Shown here piece by piece: positions 1-6,841 of a stretch of DNA of 9,208 nt. The position numbers were made by a program, and so were the translations under genes. Position 1 is the stretch's first letter; each line of letters opens with the position of its first letter. The notes beneath the pieces are model-generated. The model saw only the letters and a list, made by a program, of their open reading frames with translations. It searched no databases and was not told the DNA's origin. The DNA is from Fen-1118 sp964491625 (GTDB taxonomy: Bacteria > Myxococcota_A > Polyangia > Fen-1088): NCBI GenBank assembly GCA_964491625.1, contig CAZBIU010000277.1, positions 1-9,208 of the forward strand, written 5' to 3'.

Positions 1-1
1 G

Positions 2-1165
2 GGAATTCGTATCGTCAAGCAGTGGGTGCGCGATCGCTGCCCGCAACAGGCGGCTGCCCTGACCTACCAGACCACCTTGGGCATGGTCCCCTTCATGGCG
101 ATTGTGCTCGCGGTCTTGCGCGAGACGCACAACCTCGAGGCGCAGTCGCACCTGCTCAAGTTCGTCGCAACGCAGATCCTGCCCGACATGGACGACGTGG
201 TCAGCCAGCTTTCGGCCTTTTCGGAAAAGGTCGCCACCGGCGCCGCGGGCGGTCTAGGTTTGGCCTTCACCCTGGCCACTTGCTACTTTCTCTACGACAC
301 CGTCGAGCAGACCTTCAACGATATCTGGCACGTGACCGTGCGGCGGTCACTCCTGCGCAAGTTCCTTACCTTCTATCCCATCGCCACCCTGGTACCGGTG
401 TTGACCGGCGTGTACCTCTATTGGTCCGGCCAACTTATTGGATCGAGCTCGATGACCAGGTTCTTAGGCCCCCTCAGTATCGAGTTCGGCGTCCTTTTTG
501 TGCTCAATTGGCTTCTGCCCAACATACGCGTGCGCTGGCACGCTGCCCTGGCAGGCACCCTGGTGACAGGCTTTTCCCTTGAAGGCCTGAAGTGGGGCTT
601 CGTGCATTTCGCGAAAGGCATCCTGCTATCGAGCTACGGCGGCGTGTACGGCCCGCTGGCGTTGGTGCCGCTTGTGCTTTTGTGGATCTACGTTTCCTGG
701 TGGTTGGTGCTGGGGGGCGCCGAGGTGGCAAGCGCGATTCAGAACCTGCGTCTGCTGGAAGCGGAAGAGCGCCGCCATCGCGACGAAGAGCCCATCAACG
801 GTCTGGTGGCTGCGCAGCTGCTTGCCCTGGTGGCCGCCGACTACCAGCGCGGCGGCAAGGGTATCGACCGGGCAAGTCTGGGTCGCGAGTTCGCGCTTTC
901 GGTCGAGGTCGTCGATCGCATCGCGGCTCGCCTCAAGGCGCGCGGGCTGATCGCCGAAGTGCAAGGCGACAAGGATGGCTTCATTCCCGGCCGCGCCCCC
1001 GAGACCATCGGCTTGCAAGACGTGCTGGCCGCCTTCCGGTCCACCGATCTCGAGGCCGCGCAAGGTGCGACGTCGCCAACATTGGCGGCCGTGATCAGCG
1101 ACCTGGAACAGGCCCGCTCCTCTCGCGTCGGCAGCCTCACGATTGCCGATCTGATTCCAAAATAG
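2..1165 (+). CDS. YihY/BrkB-family inner membrane protein, 5'-truncated by the window edge
   Basis: The frame is open from base 2, and the first visible residues (GIRIVKQWVRDRCPQQAAAL) continue the family's usual N-terminal region. The true start therefore lies outside the window and the GTG at 26 is probably internal. The 387 visible residues contain about six membrane segments. They include the family-typical AALTYQTTLGMVPFMAIVL near the start and YGPLALVPLVLLWIYVSWW at about residue 216, followed by LGGAEVASA. After the last membrane segment, about 120 cytoplasmic residues resemble a winged helix (around residues 265-335). The family was once called ribonuclease BN; that activity is now assigned to another gene, and the function of YihY proteins (UPF0761) remains unclear. 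The gene ends with TAG and converges on the acyltransferase gene 43 bases away. Family assignment is confident; no biochemical role is claimed. Confidence 0.9.
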   Translation, partial: GIRIVKQWVRDRCPQQAAALTYQTTLGMVPFMAIVLAVLRETHNLEAQSHLLKFVATQILPDMDDVVSQLSAFSEKVATGAAGGLGLAFTLATCYFLYDTVEQTFNDIWHVTVRRSLLRKFLTFYPIATLVPVLTGVYLYWSGQLIGSSSMTRFLGPLSIEFGVLFVLNWLLPNIRVRWHAALAGTLVTGFSLEGLKWGFVHFAKGILLSSYGGVYGPLALVPLVLLWIYVSWWLVLGGAEVASAIQNLRLLEAEERRHRDEEPINGLVAAQLLALVAADYQRGGKGIDRASLGREFALSVEVVDRIAARLKARGLIAEVQGDKDGFIPGRAPETIGLQDVLAAFRSTDLEAAQGATSPTLAAVISDLEQARSSRVGSLTIADLIPK

Positions 1166-1208
1166 GCGCTCGCGCCCGCCGATGCTCGTGCGTGGCCAGG
1201 ATTGAATA

Positions 1209-2435
1209 CTACGACTTGGCGGTTGCCTCACCCACAGGCCGTGACTTGATACGGCTGAATCGGTCCTTGAGTCGCAGAAAGAACGATTCGAACAATCGAT
1301 ACGACTCTGCGGCGATGGCAATGGTAATAAGGAGCGCGAAAACTGTATTGAGCACCATCCCGGTAGAAGGCGTGGTCAGTATGTGCCTGTCCTGTAGGAA
1401 CCTGGTGAGTTCGCCGGCAATTTCCATGCCGAGAAGATGGTACACATAAAGTCCATAGGTCAGCTTGCCCAGCCAAACCAAAGGCCGGCACCCAAAGACC
1501 CACGCAAGCGGATTTCGGTTGCGCGAAAGGATGGCGTCGAGAGCCAGCCCACACCCCGTCGCCGTCGCTAGGAACTGCCAGCCGATGTGGCGAGATTGGG
1601 TTTGGATTTCCGGCCCCCAATTGGTCGAGGCAATGACGCCGACGCCAAGCAGGAACTTGAGCGATGCGATGGCCCAACCGGCGTTTGCCGGGTGGCGGTG
1701 CCGCCAGAACGCTATGGCAATCCCGACAATCAAAGGATCGAGGCGCGCCAGAGTGTTCATCCAGATGTACGGATGCGGAGCCTTTCCAATCAGGTGCATC
1801 CGGTAGCTGATGGTGCCGATCAGCATCGCGGAAAGAACCCCCCAGACAATGCCCCTGCGCAAACGCAATAGCAGAGTCAGAACGAGAGGCCACACCAAAT
1901 AGAATTGCTCCTCCAGGGTAACGGTCCACAGATGTGACAGCGTCTCAACGTGCGGCGAGTTGTACTTGGCCGAGGAGTAGTTGCCAAAGAGCGTGCAGTA
2001 CGCCAGAAAGTGCTCGTTCATCAATTGTGCGTGCTGGGGCGAATGAAGCGGCATCGCGAAAAGCGACAGCCATGGCAGCAGGAAGAATCCGACCATCGTC
2101 ATCAGGTAGTAAAGCGGCCAGATACGAAGAATGCGGCGCATGTAGAAGCCGCGCAGAGAGATGTTCCGATGCCGATCGTATTCGATGAGCAAGAGCGAGG
2201 TGATTAGGAACGCGCTCAAGACCAGGAAGAGGTCGACACCAAACCAACCGCGCCGTTCAAGGAAGTCCAAGACCGATCTGCCGATCGACCCCGACGAGAG
2301 TAGGTTGCTCAGCCTTTGTCCATGGTGCGCGAAGACGAGCAGAAAGGCGATGAACCGCAGACCATCAAGCTGAGGAACGTAGAAACGGCCACTGCTGGCT
2401 ACGCTGGTTTGCTGCGGCTCAGCGGGCTTCTTCAT
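1209..2435 (-). CDS. Acyltransferase-3 family (OafA/YrhL-like) membrane O-acyltransferase
   Basis: The 408-residue product is a polytopic membrane enzyme that would move acetyl or another acyl group onto a cell-surface sugar such as O-antigen, exopolysaccharide or a glycolipid. Family motifs appear in order: LDGLRFIAFLLVFAHH at residues 23-38 with the catalytic-type His, GVDLFLVLSAFLIT at 66-79 (usual form GVDLFFVLSGF), RRILRIWPLYY at 100-110, HLWTVTLEEQFYLVWPL at 168-184, GKLTYGLYVYHL at 323-334, and a terminal FLRLKDRF at 386-393. About ten hydrophobic segments are visible, with a short cytoplasmic N-terminus. The ATG at 2435 follows a good GGGGA ribosome-binding site and overlaps the stop of a small upstream ORF in an ATGA arrangement. 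No glycosyltransferase or polysaccharide gene is adjacent, so the substrate cannot be inferred. It is convergent with the YihY-type gene. Confidence 0.93.
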   Translation of the reverse strand: MKKPAEPQQTSVASSGRFYVPQLDGLRFIAFLLVFAHHGQRLSNLLSSGSIGRSVLDFLERRGWFGVDLFLVLSAFLITSLLLIEYDRHRNISLRGFYMRRILRIWPLYYLMTMVGFFLLPWLSLFAMPLHSPQHAQLMNEHFLAYCTLFGNYSSAKYNSPHVETLSHLWTVTLEEQFYLVWPLVLTLLLRLRRGIVWGVLSAMLIGTISYRMHLIGKAPHPYIWMNTLARLDPLIVGIAIAFWRHRHPANAGWAIASLKFLLGVGVIASTNWGPEIQTQSRHIGWQFLATATGCGLALDAILSRNRNPLAWVFGCRPLVWLGKLTYGLYVYHLLGMEIAGELTRFLQDRHILTTPSTGMVLNTVFALLITIAIAAESYRLFESFFLRLKDRFSRIKSRPVGEATAKS

Positions 2436-2575
2436 GCGTTCCCCGCTCGGGCAATACAGGAAACATGGCGCTGAAAATCGAGCAGCAGGATCGCAAGCCG
2501 CGTCCGCAACCCCGCAAACGCCAGGAATCCGACGGCGGCGAGGAAACGGACTCTAAGCCCAGGGCGGTCGCTCAT
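2432..2575 (-). CDS. Possible small hydrophobic protein, 47 aa, translationally coupled to the acyltransferase
   Basis: This short ORF begins MSDRPGLRVRFLAAVGFLAF and has one hydrophobic stretch (about residues 10-34) interrupted by Arg residues, then a basic, Cys-containing tail. An ATG at 2575 has a GGGGA-like ribosome-binding site seven bases upstream. Its stop TGA overlaps the acyltransferase start ATG by four bases, an arrangement that often marks translational coupling. A longer version would start at a TTG at 2614 and give 60 residues, but this start has less support. I do not recognise the sequence. It could be a leader-like small membrane protein, a degraded remnant of an upstream gene, or a chance ORF, since GC-rich DNA often yields short open frames. 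Confidence 0.35.
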   Translation of the reverse strand: MSDRPGLRVRFLAAVGFLAFAGLRTRLAILLLDFQRHVSCIARAGNA

Positions 2576-2662
2576 GCCGGATCCCCGCAAGCCACGTAGG
2601 AGTACGGCGGCCAACGCCGCCGGGGACGTGTTTCTTTCGCTGGCGGTCCTGACATCGCGGCG

Positions 2663-2692
2663 TTTTTACGCGTACGCCACGATGGATGTCAA
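2663..2692 (-). promoter_or_regulatory. Candidate sigma-70-type promoter for the acyltransferase unit
   Basis: Read on the minus strand, a perfect TTGACA (2692-2687) is followed after 18 bases by TAAAAA (2668-2663), which matches four of six positions of the -10 consensus. Transcription would begin near 2656, about 80 bases before the small ORF's ATG and 220 bases before the acyltransferase. It lies in the 193-base gap (2576-2768) after the SUFU gene, where I see no other gene. The -10 box is weak, and transcription could also continue from the gat operon, so this is tentative. Confidence 0.35.
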
Positions 2693-2768
2693 CCCACGCA
2701 CCTCAGACAGAGGCGTTGTTGCTCGGGTTCCTCCGTGCCGATCTGATTGCTGGATTTCTATGCGTCCG

Positions 2769-3443
2769 TCAGCGAGGGATCACAGGGGCAGGATCAAGCG
2801 GGCTGGATTCTTCTGCTTCGGCCAGACAACGGCGTGCGAAGTCGGTGGGCGGGGCATGCCCTCCCGAGGCCAGCATTTGCAGAAGACCCGCATTCCCGCT
2901 GTCGCGCAGAGTATTCGCCTCGGCGGTAGTAAGAAAGTCGAGCCACAGATATTCCACGCTGGTGCCGTCCGGCGCATCGAAGCCGTCGCGGAAATCCACC
3001 TCCTCAGCCGAGGGCGGCAGCAGAATCCCGTGGGTCAGGGCCGAATCAATCACGAACGGCTTGGCGGGTTGGCCGTTGGCGATGACGAAGAACGCGTGCA
3101 GTGGAATTCCCTCGCGCGCGGGCAGATCGGCCACCATGCGCAGGAAGGCCAGCTCCCAAGGGATCTGTTGAGTCTGCGGATCCAGCACCAGCTCGGGTAG
3201 ATACATGACAATCTCTGTGCGTTCACACGCCCAGTCAGGCGGCGCCTTCTCACTTGGAAGAATCTGTTCGGAAAGTCCGTCGGTCGCGATGGTCACGTAC
3301 GGAAGCTCGCGCGCCTGCGGAGCCCAGATGGCCAAGTCCAGCGCCGGACTGCCCGGCGCAGACGTGTGGATGAGCATGCTCGGCGTTCCCAGGTTGGCTT
3401 CCAGAAACGCGTGGCGAAGGGCGCCCAGTTGAGTTTCGACCAT
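2769..3443 (-). CDS. SUFU (suppressor-of-fused) domain protein
   Basis: The 224-residue product matches the bacterial SUFU fold from end to end. LPYVTIATDGLSEQ (residues 47-60) corresponds to the family's xxTLVTSGMS strand, TEIVMYLPELV (76-86) to the YAELMLxLP region, and PWELAFLRMVADLP (95-108) to the following helix. Then comes an HxFxxxNGxP-like segment (HAFFVIANGQPAKPF, 116-130), GILLPPSAEE (139-148) and a C-terminal VEYLWLDFLTTAEANTLRDS (163-182). No signal peptide or membrane segment is visible, so the protein is probably cytosolic. The gene starts 15 bases after the gatB stop on the same strand and is probably cotranscribed, although no strong ribosome-binding site is evident. Bacterial SUFU proteins are known mainly as immunity proteins in polymorphic toxin systems; their animal relative is a protein-binding inhibitor of Gli factors. 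No toxin gene is present here, so its partner is unknown. Confidence 0.83.
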   Translation of the reverse strand: MVETQLGALRHAFLEANLGTPSMLIHTSAPGSPALDLAIWAPQARELPYVTIATDGLSEQILPSEKAPPDWACERTEIVMYLPELVLDPQTQQIPWELAFLRMVADLPAREGIPLHAFFVIANGQPAKPFVIDSALTHGILLPPSAEEVDFRDGFDAPDGTSVEYLWLDFLTTAEANTLRDSGNAGLLQMLASGGHAPPTDFARRCLAEAEESSPLDPAPVIPR

Positions 3444-3458
3444 GGTGCGAACGGCGCC

Positions 3459-4895
3459 CTACCCGAGCAACTTGCGCAGGATTTCGTTGACCACTTTGGG
3501 GTTGGCCTTGCCGCCGGTTTCCTTCATCACATTGCCGACGAAGAAACCCATCAGCTTGGCGTTGCCGCCGCGGTAGCGTGCGACCTCGTCGGGGCTGCGC
3601 TCCACCACGCGCTTGCAAGCGTCTTCGATCACCGACGTGTCGGAAACCACCGCCACCGATTCGGCGGCTACGATGTCACCGGCCCGGCGCCTTTCCTGCC
3701 ACATACGCGCAAACACGTCCTTACCCAACTTGCCGGACAGGGTTCCCTTCTCAATCAATTGCACCAACTCGGCCAGCGCGGCAGGCGGCACCGGAATGGC
3801 GGTGTCGGTCAATTTGCGCGGATCGTCCGCCCGGCCGAGCACTTCATTGATAATCCAGTTGGCTATCTTCTTCGGCAGTGCCGGCGCGGCCGTGAATGCC
3901 TGGTCAAAATAGTCGCCAATGGCGCGCTCTGAAACCAGCACCGCACTGTCTTGCGCGGATAGTCCCATGCCAGAATAGCGGGCATAGCGTGCCTCGGGCA
4001 ATTCAGGCAGCCCCTTGCGCGCGCGTTCTTGCCAGGCCTGGTCCACCAGCACAGGCGGCAAATCGGGCTCGGGGAAATAGCGATAGTCGTGCGCCTGTTC
4101 CTTCGACCGCATGGACGCGGAGATGCCGCGGTCGGGATCCCACAGTCGGGTTTCCTGCAGGATGGCCTCGCCCCGGTCAAGCAGCACCGCCTGGCGCGAG
4201 ATCTCGTGCTCGATGGCGTCGCGCACATTCTTGAACGAGTTGATGTTCTTGAGCTCGGCCTTGGTGCCCAGCTTCTGCGCCCCGCGCAGCCGTAGCGACA
4301 CGTTGGCGTCGCAGCGAAGCGAGCCTTCCTCCATGTTGCCGTCGCTGATGCCGAGGTAGCGCACCAGCGTCCGGATGGCGCGCACGTATTCCGCGGCCTC
4401 GTCGGCCGAACGAAGGTCGGGCTCGCTGACGATCTCGCACAGCGGGACGCCGGCGCGGTTGTAATCGACAAAGCTGACACCGCTCGCATCGTGCACGTTC
4501 TTGCCCGCGTCGTCTTCCATGTGAATGCGGGTCAGCCGCACCTGTCGGACCTCGCCGTTCAATCGAAACGTCACCGCGCCGCCCTCGCACAGTGGCTCGT
4601 CGTATTGCGAGATCTGAAATCCCTTCGGCAAGTCGGGATAGAAATAGTGCTTGCGCGCGAAACGGCAGCGCTCGCGGATGTGGCACCCGCACGCGAGGCC
4701 CAGGCGCACCGCCGAATCGACGGCTTCGCGGTTGAGGACCGGAAGAGCGCCAGGAAGACCGAGGCAGACCGGATCGGTGTGCTGGTTGGGCTCGGCGCCG
4801 AAGGCGGCCGATGAAATAGAGAAGATCTTGGTGCGGGTCGAAAGCTGAACGTGAACTTCCAACCCGATGACGGCTTCGTAGTTGTCCCTGCTCAT
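3459..4895 (-). CDS. gatB: Asp-tRNA(Asn)/Glu-tRNA(Gln) amidotransferase subunit B
   Basis: The 478-residue product is the tRNA-binding and kinase subunit of GatCAB. It activates the side-chain carboxylate of Glu or Asp on misacylated tRNA with ATP so that ammonia can replace it. Hallmarks are EAVIGLEVHVQL at residues 7-18, FYPDLPKGFQISQYDEPLC at 85-103, HMEDDAGKNVH at 125-135, and the family signature FVDYNRAGVPLCEIVSEPD at 142-160. The YqeY-like C-terminal domain ends in MGFFVGNVMKETGGKANPKV. The open frame extends 40 codons further upstream into gatA, but that stretch is Arg-rich and unlike GatB. The ATG at 4895 begins MSRDNYEAVIGLEVH and gives the normal family length. It lies seven bases after the gatA stop, with an AGGG just before it. 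Confidence 0.98.
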   Translation of the reverse strand: MSRDNYEAVIGLEVHVQLSTRTKIFSISSAAFGAEPNQHTDPVCLGLPGALPVLNREAVDSAVRLGLACGCHIRERCRFARKHYFYPDLPKGFQISQYDEPLCEGGAVTFRLNGEVRQVRLTRIHMEDDAGKNVHDASGVSFVDYNRAGVPLCEIVSEPDLRSADEAAEYVRAIRTLVRYLGISDGNMEEGSLRCDANVSLRLRGAQKLGTKAELKNINSFKNVRDAIEHEISRQAVLLDRGEAILQETRLWDPDRGISASMRSKEQAHDYRYFPEPDLPPVLVDQAWQERARKGLPELPEARYARYSGMGLSAQDSAVLVSERAIGDYFDQAFTAAPALPKKIANWIINEVLGRADDPRKLTDTAIPVPPAALAELVQLIEKGTLSGKLGKDVFARMWQERRRAGDIVAAESVAVVSDTSVIEDACKRVVERSPDEVARYRGGNAKLMGFFVGNVMKETGGKANPKVVNEILRKLLG

Positions 4896-4902
4896 GACGG
4901 CC

Positions 4903-6375
4903 CTATGTCGGATCTTGCGGCAAGCGGGTGTGCCATTCGGTGCGGTCTTGATACGCGCCCGCGACGCGGAACACGGCTTCTTCGCCGAGCGGCGGTCCAA
5001 TGGTCTGCAGACCAATCGGCAGTCCGGCGCGGGTAAAGCCGCAACACTGGGAAAGCGCCGGCACTCCCGCCAGCGGCGGCGCCACGGTGTAGATGTCGGC
5101 CAAATACATTTGCAGCGGATCCGCCGCGCGCTCGCCCAGTTTGAACGCCGGGGTGGGCGAGGTGGGCGTGACCAGGACGTCGCACTGACTGAAGGCCGAG
5201 GTGAAGTCGTCGGCTATCAGCCGCCGCACGCGTAGCGCCTTGCCGTAGTACGCCTCGTAGTACCCGGCGCGCAGAACGTAGGTGCCGAGCACGATACGCC
5301 GTTTGGGCTCTTTGCCGAAACCTTCGCCCCGGGTCTTGGCGTAAAGCTCTTCCAGCGATCCCGCTTCGGCCGTGCGGTGTCCGTAGCGAACCCCGTCGTA
5401 GCGCGCGAGGTTCGACGACGCCTCGGCGGTACAAATCAGGTAGTAGGTCGCAATGGCGTATTGCGTGTGCGGCAGCGAAACCGGAACCAGCTTGGCGCCC
5501 GCACGGCCGAGCTCATCAAGCGCCGCCTTCACGGCCGCTTCGATCTCCGGGTCCATGCCCGACTGGAAGTATTCCTTGGGTACGCCGATGCGCATGCCCG
5601 CAAGGCCCGCCTTGCAAGCCTCGCGATAGCGCCCGGCCGGCTGCGGAATGGACGTGCTGTCCATCGGGTCGTGCCCGGCAACCACTTCCAGCAAGGCCGC
5701 CGCGTCTTCCACCGTGCGGCCGAACGGGCCCGGGTGATCCAGCGACGATGCGAACGCAATCACGCCGTAACGGGACACTCGCCCATAGGTCGGCTTGATG
5801 CCGACAACCCCGCATAGCGATGCAGGCTGGCGGATCGAACCGCCGGTGTCGGTGCCCAAGGTTCCCGCACACAGCGAGGCCGCCACCGCCGCCGCAGACC
5901 CGCCCGACGAGCCGCCTGGCACGCGTTCCAGATCCCATGGGTTGTGCACGGGATGAAACGCACTATTTTCGTTGGATGAGCCCATGGCGAACTCGTCCAT
6001 GTTGATCTTGCCCAGGCTGATGGCACCCGCGGCCGCCAAGCGACCCGACGCCGTCGATTCGTAGGGCGGAATGAAGCCCTTTAGGATCTTCGATCCGGCC
6101 GTGGTCTCGATCCCGCGGGTAACGAAGATGTCCTTGAGGCCAACCGGAACCCCGGCCAGCGGTCCCACCGCCTCGCCTGCTGCGATCTTTTTGTCCACGG
6201 CGTCGGCGGCCTTGCGCACGCCTTCCCCGTCCACCAGCAGAAAACACCCAAGCTTGGTGTCAAGCCTGGCAATCCGGTCCAGGTATGCCTCGACCAGGTC
6301 GCGCGACTTCCATTTCTTGGCCGCCACGCCCGCCGCCAGCGACGTCAGCGTGGCCCCGCGAACCTCGGGCGCCAT
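4903..6375 (-). CDS. gatA: Asp-tRNA(Asn)/Glu-tRNA(Gln) amidotransferase subunit A (glutaminase)
   Basis: The 490-residue amidase-signature protein hydrolyses glutamine and channels ammonia to GatB. The Ser-cisSer-Lys triad is intact: Lys81 in VGLKDIF, Ser156 in VPGGSSGGSAAAVAA, and nucleophile Ser180 in GTDTGGSIRQPAS. Further family features are INMDEFAMGSSNENSAFHPV at 125-144, CGVVGIKPTYGRVSRYGV at 188-205 and the C-terminal AGLPIGLQTIGP at 450-461. The open frame runs 43 codons upstream through the end of gatC. The ATG at 6375 was chosen because the residues before it are unlike GatA, it gives the usual length, and it lies only two bases after the gatC stop with a G-rich ribosome-binding site in the gatC tail. 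Spacing to gatB is seven bases. Confidence 0.98.
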   Translation of the reverse strand: MAPEVRGATLTSLAAGVAAKKWKSRDLVEAYLDRIARLDTKLGCFLLVDGEGVRKAADAVDKKIAAGEAVGPLAGVPVGLKDIFVTRGIETTAGSKILKGFIPPYESTASGRLAAAGAISLGKINMDEFAMGSSNENSAFHPVHNPWDLERVPGGSSGGSAAAVAASLCAGTLGTDTGGSIRQPASLCGVVGIKPTYGRVSRYGVIAFASSLDHPGPFGRTVEDAAALLEVVAGHDPMDSTSIPQPAGRYREACKAGLAGMRIGVPKEYFQSGMDPEIEAAVKAALDELGRAGAKLVPVSLPHTQYAIATYYLICTAEASSNLARYDGVRYGHRTAEAGSLEELYAKTRGEGFGKEPKRRIVLGTYVLRAGYYEAYYGKALRVRRLIADDFTSAFSQCDVLVTPTSPTPAFKLGERAADPLQMYLADIYTVAPPLAGVPALSQCCGFTRAGLPIGLQTIGPPLGEEAVFRVAGAYQDRTEWHTRLPQDPT

Positions 6376-6377
6376 GG

Positions 6378-6683
6378 CTACGCGCCCCCCGTGCCGGGTA
6401 GGATGCGTGGCACCTCGAACGAGCTGCCGTGTCGCCGCGGTGCATTTTGCAAGGCCTCGTCCACCGACAAGGATCGCCCGACCTCGTCGGTTCGCATGGG
6501 GCAATCGAACGGCACTGCGTGAGTCATGGGCAGAACGTTGGCCGTGTCCAGACCTTTCACGGTTTCGATGTAGCCAAGGATGCCGTCAAGCTCGTGGGTC
6601 AGGCGCTCGATTTCGGCGTCATCGAGCCGCAGCCGCGCCAAACCCGCGATCTCGCGTACCTCGTCAGGACTGATTCGTGTCAT
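6378..6683 (-). CDS. gatC: Asp-tRNA(Asn)/Glu-tRNA(Gln) amidotransferase subunit C
   Basis: The 101-residue product is the small structural subunit that wraps around GatA and braces it against GatB. The N-terminal pattern ISPDEVREIAGLARLRLDD (residues 4-22) and the helix ending LDGILGYIETVKGLDT (32-47) are characteristic. So are NVLPMTHAVPFDCPMRTDE (49-67) and the tail SSFEVPRIL (87-95). The ATG at 6683 starts MTRISPDEV and is preceded four bases upstream by AAAGGGG (6694-6688), a convincing ribosome-binding site; the open frame continues another 16 codons without family similarity. It is first in the gatC-gatA-gatB unit and is divergent from the lipoprotein gene. I could not identify a clear promoter in 6684-6841 on this strand. 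Confidence 0.96.
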   Translation of the reverse strand: MTRISPDEVREIAGLARLRLDDAEIERLTHELDGILGYIETVKGLDTANVLPMTHAVPFDCPMRTDEVGRSLSVDEALQNAPRRHGSSFEVPRILPGTGGA

Positions 6684-6687
6684 CGGG

Positions 6688-6694
6688 CCCCTTT
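6688..6694 (-). promoter_or_regulatory. Ribosome-binding site of gatC
   Basis: AAAGGGG read on the minus strand, four bases before the ATG at 6683. It decides the gatC start over the in-frame upstream ATG at 6701 and the longest open-frame start at 6731. Confidence 0.6.
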
Positions 6695-6807
6695 CTACCA
6701 TTTTCTGACCGGCGCGCCGCTGACCTGCCAACGCAAGCCGGCCCGGCGGCTGATGTTTTCAATCTTGTAGGACAAAGTCGCCCGTCCGGGCTAGCGTGAC
6801 GCAGCGA

Positions 6808-6820
6808 ATATGCATATAAT
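6808..6820 (+). promoter_or_regulatory. Perfect -10 box with overlapping AT-rich palindrome, rightward
   Basis: TATAAT lies at 6815-6820 in otherwise GC-rich DNA, suitable for transcription starting near 6827 toward the lipoprotein-PilZ cassette. The ten bases ATATGCATAT (6808-6817) form a perfect palindrome overlapping the box and could be an operator. No good -35 element is found at 16-18 bases; GTGACG (6796-6801) resembles one but the spacing is only 13. A weakly related GC inverted repeat, GCCCG-TC-CGGGC, sits upstream at 6780-6791. The box suggests an activator-dependent or otherwise -35-independent promoter; function is unproven. Confidence 0.45.
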
Positions 6821-6841
6821 GATGGGCTGTCGGTTTCCGGA

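Noticed and set aside
1165..1176. GGCGC-TC-GCGCC hairpin after the YihY-type gene as a terminator
   Set aside because: The two-base loop is too small, leaving only a four-base-pair stem, and no T tract follows.
592..1449. 285-codon plus-strand frame within the YihY-type gene running into the acyltransferase region
   Set aside because: Arg-rich shadow of two recognisable genes; no domain and no ribosome-binding site.
1209..2435. Acyltransferase gene as horizontally acquired DNA of lower GC
   Set aside because: Hand counts of three 60-base lines gave about 48, 57 and 62%, but a gatB line also gave 55%, so the difference is not convincing without a full count.
2574..3200. 208-codon plus-strand frame opposite the SUFU gene
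   Set aside because: Low-complexity basic sequence; the opposite strand encodes a full SUFU domain.
3366..3932. 188-codon plus-strand frame opposite the gatB 3' end
   Set aside because: Antisense shadow of GatB; His/Gly-rich without any family pattern.
4896..5015. N-terminal extension of gatB by 40 codons, and the equivalent 43-codon extension of gatA (6376-6504)
   Set aside because: Both overlap the upstream gat gene and are unlike the families; the internal ATGs give normal protein lengths and tight spacing.
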